Positions 7,554-16,393 of a DNA stretch of 35,992 bases are shown here, piece by piece. This DNA is from Bacteroidales bacterium (lineage in GTDB: Bacteria > Bacteroidota > Bacteroidia > Bacteroidales > UBA7960). The notes beneath the pieces are model-generated. The model did not search any database and had not been told where the DNA came from. It was given only the letters and a program-made list of their open reading frames with translations. Made by a program: the position numbers and the translations under genes. The stretch spans positions 1 through 35,992 of the forward strand of contig SLCY01000080.1 in the NCBI GenBank assembly GCA_007125585.1, read 5' to 3'. Position 1 is the stretch's first letter; each line of letters starts with the position of its first letter.

Positions 7554-8297
7554 ATGCAATTTATCGGCATCATTCCCGCACGTTACCACTCCAGGAGATT
7601 CCCCGGGAAGCCCCTGGCGATGATCCGTGGCAAATCAATGATTCAGCGTGTATACGAGCAGTCAGGCAAATGCAGTGCGCTCAATGAACTGGTGGTGGCC
7701 ACCGACGACCAACGCATTTATGATCATGTGACCGCCTTCGGAAAGGCGGTCATGACAGATCGCAACCACCCAAGCGGAACCGACAGGTGCCTGGAAGCCT
7801 TTTACCGGATAAACACAGACAATACCTATTCAGACAATGATGGCGTGATCAACATACAGGGAGATGAGCCCTTTGTTGATCCTGAACAGATCGATCAGGT
7901 GATTCACCAGTTGAAAAAACCTAACAAAAACATCGTTACGCTGGTAAAAAAAATTGACAGGGAAGATAATTTAAGGAACCCAAACGTGGTAAAAGTTGTG
8001 TTCACCGCTTCAGGTAGGGCACTATATTTCAGCAGGCTGCCAATACCTTATGTTGGGGGTACCGGGGCTATGAAAGAAACAGGGGAACCGGCAACCCATT
8101 ACAGGCACCTGGGCCTTTATGGATTCAGGGCCGGCACCCTGCAGCAAATCGTTTCATTGCCGGTTGGTGCCCTGGAAGACGCTGAAAAGCTGGAACAACT
8201 GCGCTGGCTGCAACAAGATTTCGAAATTTACGTAGAAGAGACATATGTGGAAAGCATTGCCATCGACACCCCGGAAGACCTGGAAAAGGTGTTGTGA
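7554..8297 (+). CDS. kdsB: 3-deoxy-manno-octulosonate cytidylyltransferase
   Basis: KdsB activates Kdo with CTP to make CMP-Kdo, the sugar donor for the lipopolysaccharide inner core, in the cytoplasm. The N-terminus MQFIGIIPARYHSRRFPGKP is the nucleotide-binding signature of the family. TDRNHPSGTDRC and NIQGDEPFVDP, with the metal-binding aspartate region, also match. The 247-residue length is normal. An in-frame TTG at 7548 would add two residues; the ATG at 7554 is preferred because family members begin with M-(K/Q)-FIGIIPAR. The gene implies that this organism makes a Kdo-containing outer membrane. Confidence 0.96.
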   Translation: MQFIGIIPARYHSRRFPGKPLAMIRGKSMIQRVYEQSGKCSALNELVVATDDQRIYDHVTAFGKAVMTDRNHPSGTDRCLEAFYRINTDNTYSDNDGVINIQGDEPFVDPEQIDQVIHQLKKPNKNIVTLVKKIDREDNLRNPNVVKVVFTASGRALYFSRLPIPYVGGTGAMKETGEPATHYRHLGLYGFRAGTLQQIVSLPVGALEDAEKLEQLRWLQQDFEIYVEETYVESIAIDTPEDLEKVL

Positions 8298-8418
8298 ACA
8301 GCTGGTTTGAAGCTGCAGGATGGGTGCCTGGGTTGTTACGGCAACCGGTTGACAGGGGCAGCAGACCACCGTGTGGCAAGTTACATTTAATCAACAATAA
8401 AAAAACAAACACAGTGAT

Positions 8419-9504
8419 ATGAAACTGGGAAAGTACATCAGCGAGTTGCTGTATCATCATGATTCTGTTATTTTGCCAGGGTTTGGGACCTTTTCAACAC
8501 GGTATGTGCCGGCAAAGTTCATCCCGGAGAAAAAGATCGTGGAGTCGCCTGCCAAGGTCGCTGACTTTGCCCCCGAACCAAAAGAGGGCGACACCCCGTT
8601 GCCGGCCTATATAGCTGAGAAAGAGGGAAAGCCGGTGGAGGAGGTCAACGAATTCATCATTGATGTGGTGAAGGAGATCAGGCAATCTCTGCAAAGCGGG
8701 AAACGTGTTGAGCTTGAACAGCTTGGCCTTTTTTACCTGGATGCTGAGGGATCCTTCCACTTTGAGCCGGACCGCAGCATCAATTTTTTGGATGAAGCCA
8801 CGGATGTCCCCAAGGTCAAGACGCCTCCCGCAAAAGCAGCTGAAGAGCCGGGCAAGGAGCCAGATCCATCGGTGCAAGAGGTACCCGGTGTTCTATCTGC
8901 AGCCCGCGCCACAGAAAAAAGTCAACAAGAGAAAACGGCAACCCCTGTTGCATCATCCGAAAATAATCAAACCCAACCCCATGAACAGATGAAAGAGACA
9001 AAAACAAAGTTGCCGCCGGCCCTGAAATGGTTGGCGTATATCATCATTCCCCTTATTGTACTACTCATCATCCTGTTTCTGAGCTTCAACTACTTTTTTG
9101 GAGAAACAGGTCTTTTCAGGAGGTTTGAGCGCCCCGCCGTAGAGGTGCCGGCAGAAGAGCCGGTGCAACCCGAGGTTATCGATGAGCCGCCCCTGATCGA
9201 GGAAGAGGTGCTGGTTGAGCCGGAGCCCATTGCACCTGACCCTGCTGTGGAGCCGCCTGGGCCCGACCCTGGCCGTACCGTTTATTATGTTGTTGTGGGT
9301 AGTTTCCGCAACGGGATGAAGGCACAACAGCTGGCGGAAAACCTGCGCAGGGAAGGGGCAGAACTTGCACATGTCTTCATGGAAACCCCGGCAAGGTACC
9401 ACAGGGTATGTTACGGTTATCATTACGACCTTGCCGAGGCACAAAGACAAAAAGCCCAGCTGCGCGATGAGCTGAGAGAAGTCGCATGGATATTGCACAG
9501 GTAA
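8419..9504 (+). CDS. HU-like domain, membrane helix and SPOR domain fusion protein
   Basis: The 361-residue protein has three parts. Residues 1-125 are an HU/CCDC81-like domain of the Bacteroidota type, with the LPGFGTFSTRYVPA loop and ELEQLGLFYLDAEG segment that resemble the DNA-binding arm regions of HU proteins. A low-complexity linker leads to one membrane helix (about 202-225). A second proline and glutamate-rich linker leads to a SPOR domain (about 287-361, starting YYVVVGSF). SPOR domains bind glycan strands stripped of stem peptides, usually at the septum. The topology would place the HU-like part in the cytoplasm and SPOR in the periplasm, linking the cell interior with septal wall. 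DNA binding is not proven for this type. Confidence 0.88.
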   Translation: MKLGKYISELLYHHDSVILPGFGTFSTRYVPAKFIPEKKIVESPAKVADFAPEPKEGDTPLPAYIAEKEGKPVEEVNEFIIDVVKEIRQSLQSGKRVELEQLGLFYLDAEGSFHFEPDRSINFLDEATDVPKVKTPPAKAAEEPGKEPDPSVQEVPGVLSAARATEKSQQEKTATPVASSENNQTQPHEQMKETKTKLPPALKWLAYIIIPLIVLLIILFLSFNYFFGETGLFRRFERPAVEVPAEEPVQPEVIDEPPLIEEEVLVEPEPIAPDPAVEPPGPDPGRTVYYVVVGSFRNGMKAQQLAENLRREGAELAHVFMETPARYHRVCYGYHYDLAEAQRQKAQLRDELREVAWILHR

Positions 9505-9536
9505 AACCGCATCATTCATAAGCCGAACAGCAAACC

Positions 9537-10217
9537 GTGGGAAAGAACAAGCTGAAGAAATTCGCGGAGATCAACAGCTTTTCCAACGTTATCCAGCCGC
9601 AACCTGACCACATCATTACCCGTTTTGACTACAGGGGTCGCTGGAATGAAACCTTTTTTCGCAACAGCCACCCCATTGTATTGGAAATAGGCTGCGGCAA
9701 AGGTGAATATACGGTAGGCCTTGCCAGGGCATTTCCTGAAAAAAATTTCATCGGTATCGACATCAAAGGCGACAGGATATGGAAAGGTGCCAGGGATGCG
9801 CTGGACCAGGGGTTGCATAACGCGGCCTTTTTGCGTATCCAGGCTCAGAACATCAATGCCTTTTTCGGGAGGGATGAAGTGGCAGGCATCTGGCTGACCT
9901 TTCCCGACCCCCAACCCAGAAAGTCGAGGGAAAAAAAAAGATTGTCCTCACCGTGGTTCCTGAAAAAGTACCGTGAAATCCTTGCACCGGGAGGTCCGAT
10001 CCACCTCAAGACCGACAACAGGGGACTTTTTGAGTATACCCTTGCCGTGATCGCAGAGGAGGGGCATCTCCTGGCATGCCACACTGTTGACCTCTATGCC
10101 GATGAACACATCAGCGAACCTTTTGTTAAAGTCATCCGGACCTATTATGAAAAAAAATTCCTGGATGAGGGCAGGGCCATTCACTATTTGAAATTTTTCC
10201 TGCATGGGGCATCCTGA
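9537..10217 (+). CDS. trmB: tRNA (guanine-N7)-methyltransferase
   Basis: TrmB makes m7G46 in the tRNA variable loop from S-adenosylmethionine. The product has the cofactor-binding EIGCGKGEY segment (50-58), the acidic end of the second strand in GIDIKGDR, and the family FPDPQPRK motif (122-129). The start is GTG at 9537, supported by the MGKNKLKKFAE N-terminus that matches relatives. No ATG lies at a suitable place. Length (226 residues) is normal. The 3' end overlaps the following alkyltransferase-like gene by 14 bases. Confidence 0.94.
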   Translation: MGKNKLKKFAEINSFSNVIQPQPDHIITRFDYRGRWNETFFRNSHPIVLEIGCGKGEYTVGLARAFPEKNFIGIDIKGDRIWKGARDALDQGLHNAAFLRIQAQNINAFFGRDEVAGIWLTFPDPQPRKSREKKRLSSPWFLKKYREILAPGGPIHLKTDNRGLFEYTLAVIAEEGHLLACHTVDLYADEHISEPFVKVIRTYYEKKFLDEGRAIHYLKFFLHGAS

Positions 10218-10545
10218 GCAAACATCTTTTTATGACAAGGTCTATGCCATGGTGCGGCAGATCCCCCGTGGACGTGTTACCACATACGGTGCCATTGCAG
10301 CCCACCTGGGCAGCAAGCAAAGCAGCCGCATGGTCGGATGGGCCATGAACCATTCACACAAAGCAGACCCTTCCCTCCCCGCACACCGCGTCGTAAACCG
10401 GCAGGGCATGCTCACCGGCAAACATCATTTTGGCAGCCCGACAATGATGCAACAACTGCTGGAAAATGAAGGGGTCCGCGTGGCAGATGACCGCGTGGTG
10501 AACTTCCGGGAGGTGTTCTGGCAGCCCCGCGGAACTGCCAGTTAA
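10204..10545 (+). CDS. Alkyltransferase-like protein without reactive cysteine
   Basis: The 113-residue protein is a single DNA-binding domain of the O6-alkylguanine alkyltransferase family. It has the helix-turn-helix RGRVTTYGAIAAHLG and the arginine finger region SRMVGWAMNH (R42). The active-site motif PCHR is PAHR (59-62), so the alkyl-accepting cysteine is an alanine. Such ATL proteins bind O6-alkylguanine, bend the DNA and hand the lesion to nucleotide excision repair instead of repairing it themselves. No N-terminal Ada domain is present. Overlap with trmB suggests co-translation, but no functional link is evident. Confidence 0.9.
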   Translation: MGHPEQTSFYDKVYAMVRQIPRGRVTTYGAIAAHLGSKQSSRMVGWAMNHSHKADPSLPAHRVVNRQGMLTGKHHFGSPTMMQQLLENEGVRVADDRVVNFREVFWQPRGTAS

Positions 10546-10682
10546 ACCATTGTGTTGAGATGCTGATCGTGGGCATGGTGCCCGCACAGGGGGCTCATTG
10601 TTTAGACTACCCCGTCGATGTTGAAACCACCCCGTCCATTCATTCATCTGCAAATTGACTAAGGTAAGACGGGGAGGTCAAA

Positions 10683-10925
10683 CTAATTGATGGCCTCCAC
10701 AGCTTTGATTTCAGGAATTGCCTTTTTTACCGCTTGTTCCACACCGGCCTTCAGCGTCATCTGGCTCATCGGACAAGAGCCGCAAGCCCCCAGTAGCTCA
10801 ACATTCACCACATTGTCTTCGGTAATCTCCACAAAACGAATATCCCCCCCATCAGCTTCCAGGTAAGGCCTGATCTGGTCTATTACATTTTCAACCTTTT
10901 TTATTAACTCCGCATTCTGAGACAT
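10683..10925 (-). CDS. NifU C-terminal-type Fe-S scaffold protein
   Basis: This 80-residue protein is a stand-alone NifU C-terminal (Nfu) domain, which assembles or carries an Fe-S cluster for delivery to target enzymes. The signature is ACGSCPMS with C48 and C51, preceded by YLEADGGDIRFVEI, the usual first half of the domain. Length is normal for single-domain Nfu proteins. It lies 93 bases downstream of nadE on the same strand. Its 3' end faces the alkyltransferase-like gene across 137 bases holding CCCCGTC at 10610 and 10630 and the inverted copy GACGGGG at 10668, a possible weak two-way terminator. Confidence 0.93.
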   Translation of the reverse strand: MSQNAELIKKVENVIDQIRPYLEADGGDIRFVEITEDNVVNVELLGACGSCPMSQMTLKAGVEQAVKKAIPEIKAVEAIN

Positions 10926-11018
10926 ATCGGCAATGATTTTTGTTGTTTATTTTAATTTAGTTTTTGTAAAAATAATATTTTTTTCAAACACCGCCATGAA
11001 AAAAGCAAATTGCCGGGA

Positions 11019-12671
11019 TTACAGGAGTGTCCCATAATCTGCTTCAAGCGGCATTTCACGGCCGATTCCAAGGCATTTGGGTGAGATTCTCAGGATGGGG
11101 GGTGACTGGCGCCGTTTGTGTTCGCTGTAGCAAACCATCCTGATCACCTTCCGGACCAGTGCTTCATCGTATCCTTCACTGATGATCGATCTGGCGTCCA
11201 TGTGCTTTTCGAGAAAGCGATACAGGACCGCATCCAGCAATGCATATTCAGGAAGGGAGTCGGTATCTTTCTGGCCGGGTTTCAGTTCGGCAGATGGCGC
11301 CTTTGTAATGGTGCTTAAGGGAATGGTTTCTTGCCTGAGGTTGATCACACGTGCCATGCCATATACATCTGTCTTGTACACATCACCCAGCACTGCAAGG
11401 CCACCGCACATATCTCCGTAGAGGGTGCCATAGCCCACGGCAGCCTCACTCTTGTTGGATGTGTTCAGCAAGAGGTGTCCGAACTTGTTTGACAATCCCA
11501 TGAGTATGACTGCCCGTGCACGCGCCTGCAGGTTTTCCTCTGCGATTCCCGGCTGTGTACCCCTGAAGTGCGTGGCCAGGCTGTTCTCAAGGCTTCGCAC
11601 GGTGTCGTTGATGGAGATGGTGTCGTGCCGGACCCCGGTGTTTTCAGCCATGGCCACGGCATCACTCACCGAATGATCTGAGCTGAAGGGCCCGGGCAGC
11701 AGCACGGCCCAAACATTATCTTTTCCCAGCGCCTCCACTGCGACCGCCATGGTCACTGCCGAATCGATACCACCCGACAAGCCAACAAGGGCTTTTTTCA
11801 GGCCTGTCTTGCGGAAATAGTCACGGACCCCCATCACCAGGGCGCCCTTGATGATACGCCATTTGTCTTCCTTTTCAGGCATCGCGGGCACGGGGATGCC
11901 CTCTGACCCGGAGACAATGCCCAACTCATAGACCCTCAGATCTTCAGCAAACGAAGGCAGCCTGTCAACCAGACGGCCGGCCGGGTTAAACACAGCCGAT
12001 GCGCCGTCAAACAAAAGATCTGTCTGGCCACCCACCAGGTTGGCAGAAAACAATGGCAACCCATATTTGCGTGCATTCTCGGCCAGGATATGCATACGCT
12101 CCGGCACGTGATCCCAGGCAAAGGGAGAGGCCGAAATATTGATCATCAAGGTGGGCTTTCCCTTGTTCAGGAGGTCCGGCGGATTGACCGGATAGAGCCC
12201 CTGTGCATCAAGGTTCCATATATCCTCACATACCGTAAGTGCAACCCGTTCTCCGCCAAAAGCGATCGTCTCGAAAGCTTTCGCAGGCTCAAAATAACGG
12301 TACTCGTTGAACACATCATATGTGGGCAAAAGGCCCTTGTGGTACATGTGTTGCACCCGTCCATCGTACAAGAAAAAAGCAGTATTGTACAGACCTTTCC
12401 CACCTGCATGTTTATTGGGTGAAGGACCGCCAACAACCGCTGCGATGCCTTCGCACCCTGAGGCGACCTGATCCACAGCTTCCATACAGCGGTCAACAAA
12501 AGTGGCGGAAAGCAGCAAATCACGTGCAGGGTAGCCGCAAACAGAAAGTTCCGAAAACACCACCAGGTCAGCCCGCTCCTCCTGTGCCGTTTTTATCGCT
12601 GCAAGCATACGGTCAACATTGTATCTGAGGTTGCCGACATGATAATTGATCTGGGCAAGGGCAATACGCAT
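11019..12671 (-). CDS. nadE: Glutamine-dependent NAD+ synthetase
   Basis: NadE converts nicotinic acid adenine dinucleotide to NAD+ using ATP and ammonia from glutamine. The 550-residue protein has an N-terminal nitrilase-type glutaminase domain (about 1-260), with the catalytic triad visible as E41, K112 and C148 (in TVCEDIWN). The synthetase domain follows, with the ATP-pyrophosphatase loop SGGIDS (299-304) and a late LSTITKAPSAEL segment. Both domains look complete, so glutamine can be used directly. It lies 63 bases after the outer-membrane protein gene on the same strand. A nadE gene next to gldB is also known from gliding Bacteroidota. Confidence 0.96.
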   Translation of the reverse strand: MRIALAQINYHVGNLRYNVDRMLAAIKTAQEERADLVVFSELSVCGYPARDLLLSATFVDRCMEAVDQVASGCEGIAAVVGGPSPNKHAGGKGLYNTAFFLYDGRVQHMYHKGLLPTYDVFNEYRYFEPAKAFETIAFGGERVALTVCEDIWNLDAQGLYPVNPPDLLNKGKPTLMINISASPFAWDHVPERMHILAENARKYGLPLFSANLVGGQTDLLFDGASAVFNPAGRLVDRLPSFAEDLRVYELGIVSGSEGIPVPAMPEKEDKWRIIKGALVMGVRDYFRKTGLKKALVGLSGGIDSAVTMAVAVEALGKDNVWAVLLPGPFSSDHSVSDAVAMAENTGVRHDTISINDTVRSLENSLATHFRGTQPGIAEENLQARARAVILMGLSNKFGHLLLNTSNKSEAAVGYGTLYGDMCGGLAVLGDVYKTDVYGMARVINLRQETIPLSTITKAPSAELKPGQKDTDSLPEYALLDAVLYRFLEKHMDARSIISEGYDEALVRKVIRMVCYSEHKRRQSPPILRISPKCLGIGREMPLEADYGTLL

Positions 12672-12734
12672 GTAAGGTTGAGGTTATGCAGGGACAGCAC
12701 CCGGGCTGTCCGAAGTGATTACGGTTGAAACAAA

Positions 12735-13427
12735 TTAAAACATGACCCCCAGGGTGACTTCAACATAATTATTGACAGCACTCGGGGCAGCACCGTCAGG
12801 GAAAGGGTTGTCTTTATCCAGCACGTTGGAAAAACCGTTGTGGAAAGTCAGGCCTCCCAGCAAAGAAGTCCGCCCCCCCATATTGTATTCAACCCCCCCA
12901 CCAATGATCAGGGCGGCACGCAGGAAACGTATATTGTCTGAGATGTCCATGTCCTTGGTCCGCAATGTGCTGTCGTCAGACAGATCAATGCGGTCATCGG
13001 CTTTGGCCTGCAACCTGAAACCCAGACCCAGTCCAAACTTTCCAAAGTAGGTGATATAACCCATCTCTGATGTTTGAAGCTTCAGTGCAATGGGAAACTC
13101 CAGGTAGCGAAGGTGATGGTCCCGTCGTTTTTCTGTGTCCAGATTTTGTCCGCCGGGGTCATACATGTATCGGTATTTCATTGTTCCCCCGGTACGAAGA
13201 ATGCTTATCCCGGAAGTGATGGCATAGTTCTCCGCAAATTCATAATCGACAATCAGACCATAAGAAAAACCAAGGTCAAGTCCACTATTCGACCAACCGC
13301 GGGTTTCCGTGCGAAACCAGGAAAAGTTGGGAGAAGCCTTCAGTCCAAACCGGAAGCCAAAATCGTCGCGGGCCATTGCCGGCGCTGCTATCAATAGCAT
13401 CAAGAAAAAGGTAGCGATCTTTTTCAT
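12735..13427 (-). CDS. Outer-membrane beta-barrel protein (PorT-like or porin-like)
   Basis: The 230-residue product starts at an ATG opening a clear signal peptide (MKKIATFFLMLLIAAPAMA); the longer open frame to 13517 adds only non-signal sequence. The mature part alternates hydrophobic and aromatic residues as in an outer-membrane barrel: FGFRFGLKASPNFSWF, GLDLGFSYGLIVDY, LRYLEFPIALKL, YFGKFGLGLGFRLQAK, RAALIIGGGVEYN, and a terminal strand ending in phenylalanine. The LEFPIALKL segment is typical of the PorT/outer membrane protein beta-barrel family of Bacteroidota. Its cargo or role is not known. It precedes nadE and is divergent from gldB. Confidence 0.85.
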   Translation of the reverse strand: MKKIATFFLMLLIAAPAMARDDFGFRFGLKASPNFSWFRTETRGWSNSGLDLGFSYGLIVDYEFAENYAITSGISILRTGGTMKYRYMYDPGGQNLDTEKRRDHHLRYLEFPIALKLQTSEMGYITYFGKFGLGLGFRLQAKADDRIDLSDDSTLRTKDMDISDNIRFLRAALIIGGGVEYNMGGRTSLLGGLTFHNGFSNVLDKDNPFPDGAAPSAVNNYVEVTLGVMF

Positions 13428-13480
13428 ACTTTTCAAAATATGTTTGCGTTTGTAATTAAACAACGAGTTTCTGAACAACC

Positions 13481-13488
13481 CAAAGATA
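13481..13488 (-). promoter_or_regulatory. Candidate -7 box for the outer-membrane protein and nadE group
   Basis: On the minus strand this reads TATCTTTG, an exact TAnnTTTG match 53 bases before the start at 13427. A TTTG lies upstream, but its 26-base spacing is longer than usual, so support is moderate. Confidence 0.4.
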
Positions 13489-13520
13489 CGTAAAGAATAT
13501 TTATCCTGAATATACAAAAA

Positions 13521-14531
13521 ATGAAAAGAATTTTTTTTCCGTGCTTTGCAACGATCGTTTCATTGTCGTTCATGGCTTGTTCACCCTGGGAGCGGGAACC
13601 GTTTTTTGAGGCGGATATTTCAGAAATACATCTTGACACTGTTGAAATAAGTCGGTACGAGGAGGTGTTGTTCACGGCAAATCCTTTCATTCTGCATGAG
13701 GAGCTTGCGCCGCACATCGGAGAGTTTTATTTTTTCCTTGGGGAAGGCATTCATGACCCGGAAGGCCGGCAGCAGCTTTACGATTATGTGACAGACCCTT
13801 TTATCATTGAACTGTATTACGACAGCCGCGAACAATGGCCCGACCTGGGGGATTTGAGGCATTCCCTGACCAAAGCGTTCCGGTTCTACAGGTATCATTT
13901 TCCCGATGAGTCCTTGCCCAGGGTATATACCTATATTTCCGGCATTGACTATGGCATGCCCGTAAAGTACGATGACGGCCACCTGGTGATCGCTCTCGAC
14001 ACCTATCTCGGTGCCGATTATCCTTACTATGACAAGCTGGGCATACCAAGGTACCGGTCGCAATGGATGTGTCCTGAGGCTTTGCTCCCGGACGTGGTAC
14101 GCATGCTGGCCGACAAGCATCTGGGCCGGGTCTCCCCTGCCCCGGAGACGCTTTTGGAACATATGGTCCATGAAGGCAAGAGGCAGTACTTCCTGGATTG
14201 CATGTTGCCCCGTACACCCGACTCTCTGAAAATCAAATATACCGGCAGTCAGCTTGCCTGGTTGGAGAACAATGAAGGACGGGTATGGGCCTACAAGCTT
14301 GATAATGAATTATTGTATTCAACAGATCATGATGCGCTCACAAGGTTTATCAGGGACGCACCTTTTACCGCTCCTTTTGGGAGGCGATCGGCACCACGGA
14401 CAGGTGTCGGGATGGGCTGGCAGATCGTCAGGGAGTACATGCAACGCAACCCCGGTGTCAGCCTGCAGGAGCTCATCCATGAAACCGATGCCCGCAAGAT
14501 CCTTGCCGGTGCAAGGTACCGTCCACGTTGA
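13521..14531 (+). CDS. gldB: GldB-type lipoprotein
   Basis: The 336-residue product resembles gliding motility lipoprotein GldB. It has a signal peptide ending in SLSFMAC with C20 as lipid-attachment residue. Family-like segments are VIALDTYLGADYPYY (about 156-170), a tyrosine-arginine stretch before LLPDVVRMLADKH, and LLEHMVHEGKRQYFLDCMLP (about 211-230), whose HMxHEGK pattern looks like a degenerate zinc-peptidase site. In gliding relatives GldB is essential for movement, but homologues also occur in non-gliding Bacteroidota. The nearby nadE supports the identification. No gldC follows, and no other gliding gene is in the window, so motility should not be assumed. Confidence 0.82.
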   Translation: MKRIFFPCFATIVSLSFMACSPWEREPFFEADISEIHLDTVEISRYEEVLFTANPFILHEELAPHIGEFYFFLGEGIHDPEGRQQLYDYVTDPFIIELYYDSREQWPDLGDLRHSLTKAFRFYRYHFPDESLPRVYTYISGIDYGMPVKYDDGHLVIALDTYLGADYPYYDKLGIPRYRSQWMCPEALLPDVVRMLADKHLGRVSPAPETLLEHMVHEGKRQYFLDCMLPRTPDSLKIKYTGSQLAWLENNEGRVWAYKLDNELLYSTDHDALTRFIRDAPFTAPFGRRSAPRTGVGMGWQIVREYMQRNPGVSLQELIHETDARKILAGARYRPR

Positions 14532-14629
14532 GCTTTTTTCCCGGCGGGCATCAAAAAGAAAGCGTTAAATGGGACATGAGAAAGTGCGAAACAAGGAATG
14601 GGCCCTGCGACTGAACAGATGGCCTGCGA

Positions 14630-15250
14630 TCAGAAAGGGCCTGATGTTTCCGGGGAGAACCCCCTGTTGCATTGTGAGATGAGCTTTAAGATTTCCTCCT
14701 TTCCCTGTCCTGTTTTGCCGCTGCTGATAATCATGGGAGGCAGCGGCTCCCACTGTTCCGACAGGGTTTTTTCATACTGATTGAGGTGCTGCCGGATCTT
14801 TGAACGCGACAGTTTGTCGGCTTTGGTAAACACCAGGCAAAAAGGGAGGCTGTTCTCTCCCACCCATCTTAGAAAAAGAAGGTCATTTTTCATGGGGCCA
14901 TGTCGCATATCAAGGAGAACAAAGGCACACAGCAGATTATCACGTTTCAGCAGGTAATCACGGATCGTTTTTTCCCATTTCTTCTTTACCGCCACCGGCA
15001 CCTTTGCAAAGCCGTACCCGGGCAAATCGCACAGGTACCAGCTGCCATTGATCAAAAAATGATTGAGGAGGCGTGTCTTGCCAGGTGCAGCAGAGGTTTT
15101 TGCCAGCTTGCCATGTCCGGTCACCATGTTGATCAGCGACGACTTGCCCACATTGCTCCGTCCGAGAAAAGCATATTCAGGGTAAGGCCCCTTCGGGCAA
15201 TCCCTGACCGTTGTCGAACTTTTGACAAATTCCGCCGACCGGATCAGCAT
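14630..15250 (-). CDS. engB: Ribosome biogenesis GTPase EngB (YihA/YsxC)
   Basis: EngB is a small essential GTPase for assembly of the large ribosomal subunit. The 206-residue protein shows the G1 loop GRSNVGKSS (30-38), the switch region PGKTRLLNHF with the family threonine, G3 DLPGYG (75-80), G4 TKAD (142-145) and a G5-like SSGKTGQG segment. Length is normal. It converges with gldB across 98 bases where I see no strong terminator. The 195 bases upstream, before the end of glsB, contain no gene I can support. Confidence 0.95.
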   Translation of the reverse strand: MLIRSAEFVKSSTTVRDCPKGPYPEYAFLGRSNVGKSSLINMVTGHGKLAKTSAAPGKTRLLNHFLINGSWYLCDLPGYGFAKVPVAVKKKWEKTIRDYLLKRDNLLCAFVLLDMRHGPMKNDLLFLRWVGENSLPFCLVFTKADKLSRSKIRQHLNQYEKTLSEQWEPLPPMIISSGKTGQGKEEILKLISQCNRGFSPETSGPF

Positions 15251-15445
15251 CTTTAATGAATTTCCTTCGTTGGTTACAATATTGTTGCTCCGGGAGCTTT
15301 CCCCATCACCGTGGCCTGCCCTCCCGGAACAACCCCGGCCTGCTAAGGCATCACGAACCCATCATCCGCAATCCTGACGCACTCGTGCCAAAAGCCGCCT
15401 GCCTTAAGCCAGCGGCCTCCTGGCCAATCCTCCCCCCGTTGCAAC

Positions 15446-16393
15446 TCAATTCTTCGTATAGGTATCCACATGACGCCGGGCCTTGACATCATATATGTCC
15501 TTGACTGTGACCATAATGCCTGTTTCTTCCACACCGCCAAAGCCCTCGTTGAAGGCTGTGCCAAAGGTTTTCATCGTCGGACTGAGGCCCATGTAGGAAT
15601 TGAATAACGGCGGGATGTTTTCCTTACGCTCCCTGACTTTCTGGGACAGCAGCCGGTAATTCTCCTCAAAGCTATTGCCGGTAAACTCCCTCTCCAGCTG
15701 CTTCACAGGCGTGTTGATAAGCAATGGTTTATGCGGACGTATCAGTTCGTCATTATCGGGGAAAAAGCGATGCATGAAATAGAGGATAAGATCGCGGGCA
15801 TAGGGGTCAAAATCCTGGAACATGGTCACTTTCCCAACAAAATATTTTAACTGCACATGTTCACGCACCAGGCCACCAAGCCCGTCCCACAGATTGTCGA
15901 GAGAGTAAATGCTTTTCCGGTTTTCACGTGAGGGCTGATAGGCCGGCTGAACAAAAGAGCGGCCCAGCTCAATGGTATACGGCAAGTAATCTTTCAAAAA
16001 GCGGTTGGAGAAACGAAAAAGTTCTGCGGTGGCAATGCAGGGAGTACCATCATCATCCAGGGGCACATCCCAGCAACACATGTAACGGTAGCCTCCGACA
16101 ATCTCCTCTGCAACCGGGTCCCAAACAATCAACTGTTTATAAGGCATCCTGGCATCATCAAAATGGTCCAAATCCAGCGCCTTGCCCGTACCCCCGCCGG
16201 CATGCCGAAAAGAAACTTCCCGCAAACGCCCTATTTCACGGGTAGTATGTGGTGAATCATGGGCAGTGACCACATAGATCTCATTGCCCCCGTTATTCGT
16301 TGTCCTGAAGAACGTGTTCCTTTTAATCTCCTCCTTGATCAAAGACCGCTCAACCGGGGGAATGATCTCAGTTTTCTTATTAACCCTTGTCAT
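15446..16393 (-). CDS. glsB: GNAT-family N-acyltransferase for glycine lipid, GlsB-like
   Basis: The 315-residue protein belongs to the OlsB/hemolysin branch of acyl-ACP N-acyltransferases. In Bacteroides the equivalent enzyme GlsB joins a 3-hydroxy fatty acid to glycine, the first step to glycine and serine-glycine lipids. Visible features are REVSFRHAGGGTGKALDLDHFD, VGGYRYM, ELGRSFVQPAYQPSRENRKS and ARDLILYFMHRFFPD, which match this branch. The start at the ATG 16391-16393 overlaps the upstream acyltransferase gene by 14 bases; a longer frame to 16441 would deepen the overlap. The paired PlsC-type gene supports the lipid assignment over the generic hemolysin label, but the amino acid acceptor is inferred. 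Confidence 0.8.
   Translation of the reverse strand: MTRVNKKTEIIPPVERSLIKEEIKRNTFFRTTNNGGNEIYVVTAHDSPHTTREIGRLREVSFRHAGGGTGKALDLDHFDDARMPYKQLIVWDPVAEEIVGGYRYMCCWDVPLDDDGTPCIATAELFRFSNRFLKDYLPYTIELGRSFVQPAYQPSRENRKSIYSLDNLWDGLGGLVREHVQLKYFVGKVTMFQDFDPYARDLILYFMHRFFPDNDELIRPHKPLLINTPVKQLEREFTGNSFEENYRLLSQKVRERKENIPPLFNSYMGLSPTMKTFGTAFNEGFGGVEETGIMVTVKDIYDVKARRHVDTYTKN

Noticed and set aside
13428-13517. 30-residue extension of the outer-membrane protein
   Set aside because: The extension precedes a clean signal peptide and covers the promoter region.
15251-15445. Small gene between engB and glsB
   Set aside because: Open frames here run into glsB on the same strand in another frame, or are short. 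They have no signal peptide, domain or plausible start context.
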